NCBI RefSeq assembly: GCF_042676065.1
Contig: NZ_JBHTJO010000001.1
Span: 1,178,001-1,242,000 of the forward strand
Length of the DNA stretch: 64,000 bases
Direction of reading: 5' to 3'
Source of the DNA: Methyloligella solikamskensis
GTDB taxonomy: Bacteria; Pseudomonadota; Alphaproteobacteria; Rhizobiales; Methyloligellaceae
Below the pieces are notes generated by a model. It was not told the DNA's origin. It searched no databases and worked only from the letters and a program-made list of their open reading frames with translations. Shown in pieces: positions 23,405-37,472 of the stretch. Positions within the stretch are counted from its first letter, which is position 1, and each line of letters starts with the position of its first letter. Both the position numbers and the translations under genes were made by a program.

Positions 23405-26131
23405 TTAGCTTCCCTCGCTCGCCAGTAGGGCGACGGGGAAGTTCTTGAGCACCTCGCTGAGGTGCATCTTGTTATCGATTGCGGTCATCGTCTCCCCGGT
23501 CAGGAGATTGCGCCAGCTCTTGCTGGCCCAATCACCGGGGAGGCTGATGGCCGTATCCTCCCACTTTTCCGAAGACACGATGGGGGTCTCCTGACCCTCG
23601 AGAAGCGCCCGCGCCCGGATGGGGGCGATCGCGATAAGTCCGCACGTCTCATCGCTCCTGAGATAAGCGACCGCGTGGGCGCTCCTGGCGCCCGTCAGAT
23701 GGACAGGAGTGTAGTCGCCCGTCTCGAACAGGGCCGGATAGTCCTCACGGTGCCGCAGGCCCTTCTCCAGGAGGGAGAGCTTGATGACGCCGCTCCGCCA
23801 GCTTTCCAGCAGGTCTGCGGGGTCTGAATCTCCTTCAAGCCCGGACAACATCTCTTCCAGCTTTGCGAAATCCACAGGGCGGCGATTGTCTGGATCGACC
23901 AAGCTCAGCTCCCACAGCTCCGACCCGCGATAGACGTCGGGCACGCCCGGCGCCGTAAGCTTGATCAGGGTCTGGCTCAGGCTATAGAGACCGCCGGCAA
24001 GCGCGATCTCTTCGTGGGCGCGCGAGAAGTCGTCCAGGAAGTCGGACGCCTTATCGGGATCTAGGACCTCGCACACGAAGCGCTCCACGGCCTCTTCGTA
24101 GGGCTGATCCTGGCCCGTCCAGCTCGTCCGCACCTTGGCCTCACGAATAGCCTTCAGCATGAAGGCGGTCATGCGGTCCGACAGGGATTGCATGGCGTCG
24201 CGGTCTTCGAATGAAAGACCGAAGGGCCAGGCCCCGGCGAGGGACTGATAGAACAGCCATTCGTCCTCGACGCTGGGCGTGCGCTCGCCGGCCTCATCGA
24301 GAGTGAGGGCCGACTGGTTCATCTCCGACCACCGGCGTACGCAGTCAGACCAGTTCTCCGGCGCTTCGCTCAAAGAGTAGAGCCGGGTGCGGGCGTCTTC
24401 GCCGCGCTTGGTGTCATGGGTCGAAGTGGTGGAGAGCCCTTGGCGCTGTCGGATCAACCGTCCATCCATCTCATCGTGGAAGGACTCGATGGGCGCGCCG
24501 AAGACGTCCGGCTCGCCGCCGACCTCGTTCAGGGCGATCAGCCGGTTGTAGCGATAGAACAGGGTGTCCTCGAGCGCCTTGGCCATAAGCGGTCCGGTGG
24601 TCTGCTGGAACCGTGTGGCGAAGGTGAGCGCCTCGGCGCGGGCGGCCGGGTCCTCCAGATCGAGGCGCCAGATCTGGGCGATGAAGTCGATGGCGAGATC
24701 GTCCTCCACCTCGCGGGAGGCCTTGGCGACCGCTGTGGCATCGGCGATCAGCATCTCGTCTTCGGCGCTCGGGCCTTCGACATCGACATAGGTGCGGTAG
24801 ACGGGAAGCGCGACGGCAAGCTCGATGATGGCGCGGCGCAGGGTGTCCCGGCCGAAATCTCGGGTGACGAGATCGGCGGCGGCGAGCTTGGCCGCCAGCC
24901 CTGAGAGCACGTCGAGCTCGCCGGCCAGATTGCGCACGAAGATGTGGCGCTTGGCGCGGAGCAGGAGAGTCTCGTAGTCGAGCTGCTCGCCGATGAAGTC
25001 GTGATAGGCCGCCGTCATGGCGCTCTCGCCGTTAGGGTCGGTGAAGAGGCCGGCCAGGCTGCGGATGAATTCGTAGCCGGTGGTGCCGGCGACGGGCCAA
25101 TTGCGCCGCAGGGTTTCGCCCTGACCGAGGATCTTCTCAATCAGCAGCAGATACGGCTCCGCCTCGTTAGTCGCTTCCGTCACAGCCTCTTGCAGCTTGA
25201 GGAAATAGGCGAGCGGATCGGAGAGACCGTCGATATGGTCGAGACGGATGCCCTGGATGAGGTTCTTGCCGACGAGGTCGAGGATCAGCCTGTGGGATTC
25301 TTCGAAGACGCTCGGCTGCTCCATGCGAACGCCGACCAGATCGGTCACCTCGAAGAAGCGGCGATAGGTGAGAGTTTCGCGCGCGGCGCGCCAGAAGGCG
25401 AGGCGCCAGACCTGAGCTTCGTGGAGCTGATGCATCAGCTCGCGATCGGCGACGATCGCGTCCAGCGCTGTCTCCAGCTTGGCACGGGCCGCGTCGTCCT
25501 GCAGCCGGTCGCGCAGCTCGGTTTTCAGCTCGGCGGTGGTCTCCGGCGTCGCAATGGCGAACCGGTTGGCGAGATCTTCCAGGCTGCCATCTTCGATCTG
25601 GGTGAGGATGGTGGCATAGCTCTGTGGCGTCATGGGGAGCTCATGGCCCGGGGCGGTGAAGTTGAGACCGCCGCTCGCCGCGTCCAAGTCGATGCCGAAG
25701 GCGCCGTTCGCAAGCGACAGGCCATAGGGCTCGCCCAGGGCTGGGATCAAAAGCTTGGGCGCCGACCAATCGATATCGAAATGATGGGCATAGGGGCTCT
25801 GCTCGCCCCATTCCAGCACGTCGCACCACCACGAATTGAAGGGGCTGGCGCCCATATGGTTGGGCACGAAGTCGAGGATTAGCTGGAGGCCATGCTTCTT
25901 GAGCGCCGCCACCATCTCCTCCAGGCCCTCGCGGCCGCCCAATGAGGCCTCGATGCGATTGTAATTGGCGGTATCGTAGCCGTGGGTGGAGCCCGGCACG
26001 GCTTCGAAGATGGGCGAGGCATAAAGATGGCTGATGCCGAGGCGCCTCAGATAGGGTGCGAGATCGGCCGCTTCTTTGAAGCCGACGCCTTCGCGGAACT
26101 GCAATCTGTAAGTGGCTGTGAAAGGCCGCAT
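23405..26131 (-). CDS. treY: Maltooligosyltrehalose synthase TreY
   Basis: 908 aa, GH13_26. TreY isomerises the reducing-end alpha-1,4 bond of a maltooligosaccharide to the alpha,alpha-1,1 trehalose linkage. The start MRPFTATYRLQF and YASPIFEAVPGSTHGYD match the family. The catalytic residues are Asp298 in GIRLDHIDGLSD and Glu332 in LLIEKILGQGE, with the third Asp in TSTHDTKRGEDAR and a C-terminal VPDVYRGSELWELSLVDPDN block. The ATG overlaps the malQ stop (TAATG). Works with TreZ encoded two genes upstream. It is the last gene of the trehalose/glucan operon. Confidence 0.96.
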   Translation of the reverse strand: MRPFTATYRLQFREGVGFKEAADLAPYLRRLGISHLYASPIFEAVPGSTHGYDTANYNRIEASLGGREGLEEMVAALKKHGLQLILDFVPNHMGASPFNSWWCDVLEWGEQSPYAHHFDIDWSAPKLLIPALGEPYGLSLANGAFGIDLDAASGGLNFTAPGHELPMTPQSYATILTQIEDGSLEDLANRFAIATPETTAELKTELRDRLQDDAARAKLETALDAIVADRELMHQLHEAQVWRLAFWRAARETLTYRRFFEVTDLVGVRMEQPSVFEESHRLILDLVGKNLIQGIRLDHIDGLSDPLAYFLKLQEAVTEATNEAEPYLLLIEKILGQGETLRRNWPVAGTTGYEFIRSLAGLFTDPNGESAMTAAYHDFIGEQLDYETLLLRAKRHIFVRNLAGELDVLSGLAAKLAAADLVTRDFGRDTLRRAIIELAVALPVYRTYVDVEGPSAEDEMLIADATAVAKASREVEDDLAIDFIAQIWRLDLEDPAARAEALTFATRFQQTTGPLMAKALEDTLFYRYNRLIALNEVGGEPDVFGAPIESFHDEMDGRLIRQRQGLSTTSTHDTKRGEDARTRLYSLSEAPENWSDCVRRWSEMNQSALTLDEAGERTPSVEDEWLFYQSLAGAWPFGLSFEDRDAMQSLSDRMTAFMLKAIREAKVRTSWTGQDQPYEEAVERFVCEVLDPDKASDFLDDFSRAHEEIALAGGLYSLSQTLIKLTAPGVPDVYRGSELWELSLVDPDNRRPVDFAKLEEMLSGLEGDSDPADLLESWRSGVIKLSLLEKGLRHREDYPALFETGDYTPVHLTGARSAHAVAYLRSDETCGLIAIAPIRARALLEGQETPIVSSEKWEDTAISLPGDWASKSWRNLLTGETMTAIDNKMHLSEVLKNFPVALLASEGS

Positions 26132-27999
26132 TAACGGGGACGTTCGGTTGCGAGGACTTGGACGAGATCCCCGAACAGCTTGTGATCGGGCAGCTCTTCC
26201 AGATTAACGCCGATCTTGCGCTGCCAGTTCGGATGCTCGTCCACTGTTCCCGGCAGATTGGCCTGCTCGTCGGCGGCCAAGGCGTCATCGAGCTGCACAG
26301 CGAACAGCCGGCAGGGCGTGCGCGACAGGAAGCGGTGGATGGCCAGCAGCAGCTCCTCGGAGAGCTCGTCGGCTGCGGCGATCTCGGGCGCATCGCCTTC
26401 GATGAGGCGTGCCTCCTGAAGGGCCTCGACGAGAAGGCGCTTCTCGGCCTCGCGGCCCTCCATCTGGATCTTGGTGTCTTCTTCCTCCTGGGCGCCCACG
26501 TGATCGCGCCAGCGGATGTCGCTGCCGGTCCACCAGCCCTTCAGGGTGGGAAGGTCGTGGGTGGAGCCGCAGACCATGGCCTCGCGGCGATAGGCGTGGG
26601 GCTGGAAAAAATGGCCGTGGTGGCGGCTGAAATAGAGCACCTGATAGCTGAGCAGGCCAGCGCGAACCATGGTGTCGGTGAAGCCTTCGGGCACAGTCCC
26701 GAGGTCTTCACCGATGACGACACAGCGGGCCATCCAGCTTTCGTCGGCCACCATCTCCAGCATCTGACGGAAGGGATAGCGGACATAGCCGCCGCCCAGC
26801 GCATCGCTGTCTTCGGGGATCCAGTAGAGACGGCTCAAGCCCATGGCGTGGTCGAGACGCATGGCGCCGGCGTGACGCATGTTGTCCCTGAGGAGGCCCC
26901 GGAACGGTTCGAAGCGCTGCTCCCGAAGTCCCATGGGCGAGAAGGGGATGAGCCCCCAGTTCTGGCCGCCGGGGCAGAGCGCATCGGGCGGTGCGCCGAT
27001 GCGGGCTTCGCGCGCCGTCGCGTGGCCGCCGCACCAGGCGGTGGAGCCGTCGGGCGAGACGCCGATGGCGAGATCGAGATAGAGGCCGATGCGCATGCCG
27101 GCCTCGCGCGCCTGCCGCTGGGCGGCGGCGAGCTGGATGTCGGCGAGCCATTGCAGCCAGCTATGGAACTCGACGCGGTGCTTGTGGCCCCGGATGAAGT
27201 CCCGCACGGCGAGGCTCTCGCGGTCCTGGTATTCTTCCGGCCAGGTGGACCAGGCGACGTAGCCGCCTTCGGACACGAAGTGCTCCGCCAGGGCTTCGTA
27301 AAGCGCGAAGTTCTGAAGCGCTTCCGCCTTCTCCTGCTTGAAGTTCTCATAGGCGCGGCGGTCGGCGTCCGAGGCGTTCTTGGTGAAATGCTCGAATAGC
27401 GCGTCGAGGGCGGCGAGCTTCACCCGGTAGACGGAAGGATAATCGATGAACTCGGCTTCCCGGAGCTTCGGCAGCTCGGCCACGAGCTGATCGCGGTTCG
27501 GCAGCTCCTCGAAGCCCGGCACCTGATCGGGGGCGATGAAGATGGGGTTGAGGAAGTTCCGGCTCGACGGCGCGTAGGGGCTGATGCGCGAGGGGTCGGC
27601 CATGAAGAGCGCATGGAGCGGGCTCACGCCGACGAAGTCCGCGCCGAGCTTGCCCAGCCGGGTTGCGAGGTCGGCGAGATCGCGGAAATCGCCGATGCCC
27701 CAATTGCCGGAGGAGCGCAGGCTGTAGAGCTGGGTGGTCATGCCCCAGACGCGGTGGTCGACCAGCCAGAGCGGCCAGAAGCCGCTGCGGGACAGGGTTT
27801 GGATGTCCTCTTCGGGGATCGGCGCGGGCGCCTCGGCGATGCTCTGCTCAATCTCCTCGTCGCTGCCCACGGCAACGCCCATGGCCTTCAGAATCTCGGC
27901 CTTGGCGGAGAGGGGCGTCTCGACCCATTCTCCCGTCTCGCTCGTATAGCCGTCACCAATTCCGTAGCATTCGGCCAGACGCTGCAACTTCTCACTCAC
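26131..27999 (-). CDS. malQ: 4-alpha-glucanotransferase (amylomaltase) MalQ
   Basis: 622 aa, GH77. Disproportionates maltooligosaccharides, moving glucan segments and releasing glucose. Catalytic nucleophile Asp383 in MRLDHAMGLSRLYWIP, acid/base Glu431 in IGEDLGTVPEG, and the third carboxylate in STHDLPT. The N-terminal ~110 residues form the usual MalQ extension and the barrel starts near WGMTTQLYSLRS. The GTG at 27999 has GGGGAG upstream and follows treZ by 19 bases. In this operon MalQ can lengthen short maltodextrins released by GlgX so that TreY can use them. Confidence 0.95.
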   Translation of the reverse strand: MSEKLQRLAECYGIGDGYTSETGEWVETPLSAKAEILKAMGVAVGSDEEIEQSIAEAPAPIPEEDIQTLSRSGFWPLWLVDHRVWGMTTQLYSLRSSGNWGIGDFRDLADLATRLGKLGADFVGVSPLHALFMADPSRISPYAPSSRNFLNPIFIAPDQVPGFEELPNRDQLVAELPKLREAEFIDYPSVYRVKLAALDALFEHFTKNASDADRRAYENFKQEKAEALQNFALYEALAEHFVSEGGYVAWSTWPEEYQDRESLAVRDFIRGHKHRVEFHSWLQWLADIQLAAAQRQAREAGMRIGLYLDLAIGVSPDGSTAWCGGHATAREARIGAPPDALCPGGQNWGLIPFSPMGLREQRFEPFRGLLRDNMRHAGAMRLDHAMGLSRLYWIPEDSDALGGGYVRYPFRQMLEMVADESWMARCVVIGEDLGTVPEGFTDTMVRAGLLSYQVLYFSRHHGHFFQPHAYRREAMVCGSTHDLPTLKGWWTGSDIRWRDHVGAQEEEDTKIQMEGREAEKRLLVEALQEARLIEGDAPEIAAADELSEELLLAIHRFLSRTPCRLFAVQLDDALAADEQANLPGTVDEHPNWQRKIGVNLEELPDHKLFGDLVQVLATERPR

Positions 28000-28018
28000 G
28001 CGTTGCTCCCCAATTCCC

Positions 28019-29836
28019 CTATTTCAAGCAGCAGACGATGGACCATGGCGGAAGGTTGCCTGCCTCTAACGCCTCCGCGGCGGTCCCGGGCCGCTGATAA
28101 ATCACATCGCCCTCGGCGCTTCCTTCGATCTCTTCCGCCTCATCGGCGAGATTGGCGGAGATCGTCAATATCCGGCCGCCGCCGAGCTGCCAGCGCACGG
28201 TGAAGGCGCGGCCAGACTGCGCCTCGATCCTCCCCGAATGGGCCGGAATGGACGACAGCGCGGGCACAATGCATTCCCGGCGGATGCGCAGCAAGTCGCC
28301 AACGAGCGTTTCGCGGGCTTCACGCTGGGCGGCGGGCACCTCCTCGCGACGGAGCTGGGAGGCTTCGAAGGTCGATAGCGCGTTGGGATCCGGGATCCTG
28401 TGTCGCGCTTCAGGGTCTGCGAAAAGGCGGACCTTCTTGAACTCCTCGCGGCGCCCTTCGCGGACGGCGTCGGCGAGCTCGCCATGGAAGTCAGTGAAGT
28501 ACTGGAAGGGGCGCGTCTCGCCGTACTCCTCGCCCATGTAGAGCAGGGGCGTGTGGGGCGAGAGAAGTAGCAGCGCCAAGGATGTCTCCAGAGCCTCGGG
28601 CGATGCCAGCATGGTGAGCCGTTCGCCGAAGGGGCGATTGCCCGTCTGGTCGTGATTCTGAAGGAAGTTGACAAAAGCGGTCGGCGGAATATGGCCGGAT
28701 GCCTCGCCGCGGGGCGCGCCGCCGCGATAGGAGGAGGGCTCGCCCTGGTAATCGAAGCCTTCCGCCTCCATCCGGGCGACACGGGCGCCGGGATCGTCGA
28801 CGTAATCTTCGTAGAAGCCGTCATCCTCGCCGGTCAGGATGTGGTGCATGGCGTGATGCCAGTCGTCGTTCCACTCGCCGGTGAAGAGTTTTGGACGGTT
28901 CTCCTCGTCGAACTCCAAGAGGGTGACCAGGTTCGAGTCGTCTTCGGAGGTCAGGTGGATATGGCGATCGGGGAAGCGCTTGCGGACCGTGCGGGCCATC
29001 TCCTTCAGGATCGGCTCATCGCTCGGATCGTCGATCTGGTCGATGGCGTCGAAGCGGAGCCCGTCGAAGCGATACTCCTCCAGCCAGTAGAGTACGTTGT
29101 GCACGAAGAAATCGCGCACTGGCTTGCGGTCGAAGGCGATGGCCGGGCCCCAAGGGGTGTGGCGCTCGGGATGGAAGAACTCCGAGGCGTAGAGGCCGAG
29201 GTAATTCCCGTCCGGTCCGAAGTGATTGTAGACGACGTCGAGCAGGATCATCAGATCGCGCTCATGGGCGGCATCGACGAGAGCCTTCAGACGTTCCGGC
29301 CCGCCATAGGCAACGTGGGGCGCATAGAGCAGCACGCCGTCATAACCCCAACCGCGATTGCCGGCGAATTGGGCCACGGGGCAAAGCTCGACGGCGGTGA
29401 CGCCGATCTCGGCGAGACGGTCCAGCTCCTTCAGCACGCCGTCGAACGTGCCGTCGGCTGAGAAGGTGCCGGTGTGAAGCTCGTAGAGAACGGCTTCGGG
29501 CCAGGGGCGGCCTTTCCAATCGGCCGTCTTCCATTGATACGCCTTCGGGTCGACCAGCTTGCTCGGCCCATGCACGTCGTCCATTTGCGCGCGGGCGGCC
29601 GGGTCGGGCACGCGCATGCCGTCATGGAGCGCAAAGTGATAGCCCTCGCCGGGCTTCACCATGGACGTCTCAAGCTCGAACCAGCCTTCTTCCTGGGGGA
29701 TCATCTGCATCGCTTCGCCGGACTGGGTCGCGATCAGGGTGATCTCTTCCTGGGACGGTGCCCAGAGACGGAAGCGCGCACCGTGCTCGGTAATCTGGGC
29801 GCCCCAAGGGATGTCGTGTTCGAAGCGGTCGGTCAT
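28019..29836 (-). CDS. treZ: Maltooligosyltrehalose trehalohydrolase TreZ
   Basis: 605 aa, GH13_10. Cleaves the alpha-1,4 bond next to the trehalose unit made by TreY, releasing free trehalose. An N-terminal CBM48-like domain (about 8-95, GARFRLWAPSQEEITLI) precedes the barrel (PWPEAVLYELHTGTFS). Catalytic Asp263 is in DGLRFDAID, Glu298 in LTSEDDSN and the third Asp in FLQNHDQTGNRP. Its ATG overlaps the glgX stop (TGATG), so the two are translationally coupled. Confidence 0.95.
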   Translation of the reverse strand: MTDRFEHDIPWGAQITEHGARFRLWAPSQEEITLIATQSGEAMQMIPQEEGWFELETSMVKPGEGYHFALHDGMRVPDPAARAQMDDVHGPSKLVDPKAYQWKTADWKGRPWPEAVLYELHTGTFSADGTFDGVLKELDRLAEIGVTAVELCPVAQFAGNRGWGYDGVLLYAPHVAYGGPERLKALVDAAHERDLMILLDVVYNHFGPDGNYLGLYASEFFHPERHTPWGPAIAFDRKPVRDFFVHNVLYWLEEYRFDGLRFDAIDQIDDPSDEPILKEMARTVRKRFPDRHIHLTSEDDSNLVTLLEFDEENRPKLFTGEWNDDWHHAMHHILTGEDDGFYEDYVDDPGARVARMEAEGFDYQGEPSSYRGGAPRGEASGHIPPTAFVNFLQNHDQTGNRPFGERLTMLASPEALETSLALLLLSPHTPLLYMGEEYGETRPFQYFTDFHGELADAVREGRREEFKKVRLFADPEARHRIPDPNALSTFEASQLRREEVPAAQREARETLVGDLLRIRRECIVPALSSIPAHSGRIEAQSGRAFTVRWQLGGGRILTISANLADEAEEIEGSAEGDVIYQRPGTAAEALEAGNLPPWSIVCCLK

Positions 29837-31908
29837 CAGGACGCTCTCTCCAGAAGGAGCAGGCTGCGGGCTGGAACCGAGATCGTGTCGCCGACGAGGG
29901 GCCCGTCGGGCCGGATCTCACCCGTGGACGTGTCGCAAAGGGTGCGCCACTTGAACTTCTCCCCACCGAATGACGGCAGGGTGAAGTCGATGGGCTCGCC
30001 GTCGCTGTTGAAGATCAGCAGTAGGACCGTGTCGCTCTCGGCGAGGCAGAGGCCGACGCATTTCGCGACCGGGTCTTCCCAATGCTCGGGACGCTTCTCC
30101 TCGCCATCCGGCTTGAACCAGGTGACGTTGGCGATGGAGGTCGCGACCGGTTCGCCATGGAGGAAGCGGCGGCAGCGGAGTACGGGGTAGTCGCGGCGGA
30201 GCGATGTGAGGCCGCGGACGAACTCCAGCAACTTCCAGTCCCGGTCGGGCCGGTCGGTCCAACGCATCCAGGAGATCTCGGTGTCCTGGCAGAAGGCGTT
30301 GTTGTTGCCGCCCTGGCTGCGGCCGAGCTCGTCGCCCATCTGAAGCATCGGCGTGCCTTGGGCGAAGAGGAGGCTGGCGAGCTGGGCGCGCTTGAGGCGC
30401 TCGCGTGTTTCGAGAACTTCCGGGTCGTCGGTCTCGCCCTCGACGCCGCAGTTCCAGCTGCGGTTGTCGTCGTGGCCGTCGCGATTGTCCTCCTTGTTCG
30501 CCTCGTTGTGCTTCTCGTTATAGGAATAGACGTCGTTCAGGGTGAAGCCGTCATGGGCGGTGACGAAGTTCACGCTCGACCAGGGTCGCCGGCCGTGATT
30601 GTCGTAGAGATCGGCCGAGCCCAGCACGCGATGGCCGAGGCCGGGTAGGCTGCCCATCTCGCCGCGCCAATAGTCGCGCAGATCGTCGCGATAGCGGTCG
30701 TTCCACTCCGCCCAGCCCGGCGGGAAGCCGCCAACCTGATAACCGTACTCACCGAGATCCCACGGCTCCGCGATTAGCTTCACCTGGCTCAGGACGGGGT
30801 CCTGGCCGATGGCGTCCAGGAAGGACGAGGAGGGATCGAAGCCGACACTGTCCCGGGCAAGGGACGAGGCGAGGTCGAAGCGGAAGCCGTCGGCGCCTTG
30901 CTCCACCCAGTAGCGCAAGGAATCCATGACGAGGCGCAGCACCTTCGGATGGGACATATCCAGTGTGTTGCCGCAGCCGGTGGTGTCGTAATAGTGCCGC
31001 GGCTCGTTCGCCAGGCGGTAATAGGAGAGGTTGTCGACACCCCGGAAAGACAGGGTCGGGCCCAGCTCGTTGCCTTCGGCTGTGTGATTGTAGACGACGT
31101 CGAGGATCACCTCGATGCCAGCCTCATGGAGCGCATCCACCATCTGGCGGAACTCCTCCATGCCGCCACCCTCGGTGAGATAGCGGCGGGCGGGGGCGAA
31201 GAAGCCGATGCTGTTGTAGCCCCAATAATTGCTGAGATCCTGGTCGATCAGGTGCCGGTCGTTGACGAAGGACTGGACCGGAAGCAGCTCCAGCGCCGTG
31301 ACGCCCAACGACTTCAAATGCTCGATGATGGCAGGCTGGGCGATCCCTAAGAACTTGCCGCGCAGCTTTTCAGGCACGTCCGGGTGGGTGGCGGTCAGGC
31401 CCTTCACATGGGCCTCGTAGATGACCGTCTCATTCCACGGCGTGTTGGGACGCGGGGCGGCAGGCTTGGCCTCCTCAGGCAGCACAACGCATTTCGGCAG
31501 GTACGGCGCGCTGTCGCGCTCATCCATGGCCAGGTCGCCGGCGCGTTTGGAGCCGATCTTGTAGCCGAACAGGGCGTCGTCCCATTTCAGCTCGCCGGCA
31601 TAGAGGCGGGCGTACGGGTCGAGCAGCAGCTTGTGAGGATTGAAGCGGTGGCCGGCGCGCGGATCATACGGCCCATGCACCCGGTAGCCGTAGAGCTGGC
31701 CCGGGCCGATGCCGTCGATCCGGCCGTGCCAGACTTCGTTGGTGTATTCGGGCAGGGCGAAGCGGTCCGACTCGGTTCCGTCGGTGCTGTCGAACAGGCA
31801 CAACTCGACCCGGGTGGCATTGCGGGAGAAGATGGCGAAGTTCACGCCTTCTCCATCCCACGTCGCCCCGAGCGGCCATGGCGAACCAGGCCCCATCTTA
31901 AGGTCCAT
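29836..31908 (-). CDS. glgX: Glycogen debranching enzyme GlgX (isoamylase type)
   Basis: 690 aa, GH13_11. Hydrolyses alpha-1,6 branches of glycogen. CBM48 domain at about 10-110 (GVNFAIFSRNATRVELCLFD), then the barrel with VDGLHEAG-type region and VILDVVYNHTAEGN. Catalytic Asp345 in GFRFDLASSLAR, Glu381 in LIAEPWDLGEYGYQVG, third Asp in VTAHDGFTLND. AGGAG lies about 11 bases before the ATG, within the end of glgB. It supplies linear maltodextrins to TreY/TreZ and MalQ. Confidence 0.96.
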   Translation of the reverse strand: MDLKMGPGSPWPLGATWDGEGVNFAIFSRNATRVELCLFDSTDGTESDRFALPEYTNEVWHGRIDGIGPGQLYGYRVHGPYDPRAGHRFNPHKLLLDPYARLYAGELKWDDALFGYKIGSKRAGDLAMDERDSAPYLPKCVVLPEEAKPAAPRPNTPWNETVIYEAHVKGLTATHPDVPEKLRGKFLGIAQPAIIEHLKSLGVTALELLPVQSFVNDRHLIDQDLSNYWGYNSIGFFAPARRYLTEGGGMEEFRQMVDALHEAGIEVILDVVYNHTAEGNELGPTLSFRGVDNLSYYRLANEPRHYYDTTGCGNTLDMSHPKVLRLVMDSLRYWVEQGADGFRFDLASSLARDSVGFDPSSSFLDAIGQDPVLSQVKLIAEPWDLGEYGYQVGGFPPGWAEWNDRYRDDLRDYWRGEMGSLPGLGHRVLGSADLYDNHGRRPWSSVNFVTAHDGFTLNDVYSYNEKHNEANKEDNRDGHDDNRSWNCGVEGETDDPEVLETRERLKRAQLASLLFAQGTPMLQMGDELGRSQGGNNNAFCQDTEISWMRWTDRPDRDWKLLEFVRGLTSLRRDYPVLRCRRFLHGEPVATSIANVTWFKPDGEEKRPEHWEDPVAKCVGLCLAESDTVLLLIFNSDGEPIDFTLPSFGGEKFKWRTLCDTSTGEIRPDGPLVGDTISVPARSLLLLERAS

Positions 31909-31916
31909 TCGCTTAT

Positions 31917-34120
31917 TTACTCCTGAAGCTCAAGGAAGAGCGTGGCCAGCGGTGGGAGGGTCAGGCTGACCGAATAGGGCCGGCCGTCGCACGGAATGGC
32001 CTCGGCCTGCACCGCGCCGGCATTGCCAATGCCGCTGCCGCCATATTCGGTGGCGTCGGTATTGATACGCTCTGCCCATGTGCCGGGTTCCGGGACCCAG
32101 ACGCGATAGTCGTTCCGCACCACGGGGGTGAAGTTGCAGACCACGAGCATGGGGGGCTTGCCTTCGGCCCGGCGCAGGAAGGTCAGCACGCTGTTCTCGC
32201 CGTCGGTGGAATTGACCCATTCGAAGCCTGACGGGTCCGTGTCCTTCTCGTGCAGCGCCGGCGCCTCGCGGTAAAGGTGGTTCAGATCGCGAATCAGGCT
32301 CTGGACACCGCGGTGATAGCGGTCTTCCAGGTGATGCCAGTCGAGCGCATGGTCGTGGTTCCACTCCCGCTCCTGGGCGAACTCGCCGCCCATGAAGAGA
32401 AGCTTCTTGCCCGGGTGGCCCCACATGAAGCCGTAATAGGCACGCAGGTTGGCGAAGCGCTGCCAGTGGTCGCCCGGCATCTTGCCGATCAGCGAGCCTT
32501 TGCCGTGCACCACCTCGTCATGGCTAAGGGGCAGAATGAAGTTCTCCGAGAAGCCGTAAACCAGGCCGAAGGTCAGCTTGTCGTGGTGGTAGCGGCGATG
32601 GATGGGATCTTCGCTGATGTAATTCAGCGTGTCGTGCATCCAGCCCATGTTCCACTTGTAGCCAAAGCCGAGCCCGCCCTGATCGGTCGGACGTGAGACG
32701 CCAGGCCAGGCGGTCGACTCCTCCGCCATCGTGGCGATGCCGGGGAAGGCGCTGTAGACGATCTCGTTGAGCCGCTTGATGAAGTGGATCGCTTCGAGGT
32801 TCTCGTTGCCGCCGTACTCGTTGGGTACCCACTCGTCCCGGCTGTAGTCGAGATAGAGCATCGAGGCTACGGCGTCGGCGCGCAAACCATCGATGTCGAA
32901 ATGGTCCAGCCAGTAGAGCGCGTTGGCGACGAGGAAGTTCATCACCTCCTTGCGCCCGTAATTGTAGATCAGCGTGTTCCAGTCGTAGTGGAAGCCGCGG
33001 CGCGGGTCCTCATGCTCGTAGAGCGCGGTGCCGTCGAAGCGGGCGAGGCCGTGCACGTCGGTGGGAAAGTGGGCAGCAACCCAGTCCACGATCACGCCGA
33101 TGCCCGCCTCGTGGAGACGGCGGACGAAGCGGGTGAACTGTTCCGGCGTGCCGAAACGCGAGGTCGGTGCGTAGAGCCCGATGGGCTGGTAGCCCCAGGA
33201 GCCGTCGAACGGGAACTCCGAAACCGGCATCAGCTCGATATGAGTGAAGCCGAGGTCCTGAACGTAGGGGATCAGCCGGTCGGCGATCTCGTCATAGTTC
33301 AGGAACTGGTTGTCGGGGCCGCGCATCCACGAGCCGAGATGCATCTCGTAGATGGTGATCGGTGCATCGTGGGCGTTGATCTTTGCGCGCTGCTCCGGCC
33401 AGCCCTCCGCGTGGCCAAGACGGCCGGAGGGGCCGTGGATGATGGAGGCGGTGGCCGGCGGATGCTCCTGCTGAAAGCCGACAGGATCGGCCTTCGCAGG
33501 CTGCACGGTGCCGTCAGGCCCGATGATCTCGAACTTGTAGATCTCGCCCTTCTGGAGGTTCGGGATGAAGATCTCCCAAACCCCGGCGCGGTGGCGCAGG
33601 CGCATGGGATGGCGGCGGCCGTCCCAGTTATTGAAGGGGCCGATGACGCTGACCCGCTTGGCGCTCGGCGCCCAGACGGCGAAGTTCACGCCGCCGACAC
33701 CCTCGATGGTCATGGGCTGGGCGCCCATCACCTCATAGAGCTTGAGATGATCGCCGTTAGCGAGCAGTTCGAGGTCCATGTCGGAGATGACCGGGGCGAA
33801 GCGGTAGGGGTCCTCGACCTCCCAGGTGTACTCGCCGCGGGACATGCGCAGCCGGTAGGGCTTGCGACGTTCCGAGGGGAACTCACCGAGGAAGAAGCCG
33901 GACTGGTGGACCTTATCCAGGGAGCCCAGGGACGAGCCCGTGGGCGCCAGGATCTCGACCGTATCGGCTTCGGGCGCGAAGACGCGCAAGGACATCGGCT
34001 TGCCGTCGCCGCCATGCAGCCCCAGCACGGCGAAAGGATCGCCATGGGTGCCGCGAACGATCGCTTCGATCGCTCCGCTATCGGGCGCGGCGGCGGGCTG
34101 GGATGTGCGGTTTATAATGC

Positions 34121-34124
<4 letters not shown>
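31917..34124 (-). CDS. glgB: 1,4-alpha-glucan branching enzyme GlgB
   Basis: 735 aa. N1 and CBM48 domains (about 15-215), then the GH13_9 barrel with GSWGYQPIGLYAPTSRFGTP. Catalytic Asp417 in DGLRADAVASMLYLDYSR, Glu468 in ATMAEESTAWPGV, third Asp in LPLSHDEVVHGKGS. The frame is open to 34202, but I set the start at the TTG at 34124: GGAGGATTTGGA precedes it, the length then matches E. coli GlgB, and the TTG overlaps the treS stop as TTGA. It introduces alpha-1,6 branches into the glucan made by GlgE. Confidence 0.95.
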
Positions 34125-37423
<3,299 letters not shown>

Positions 37424-37472
37424 GGGGTAGCCAATGCTTCCGAAAGAAGATTGTTCAATTTCGTGCGCTGCT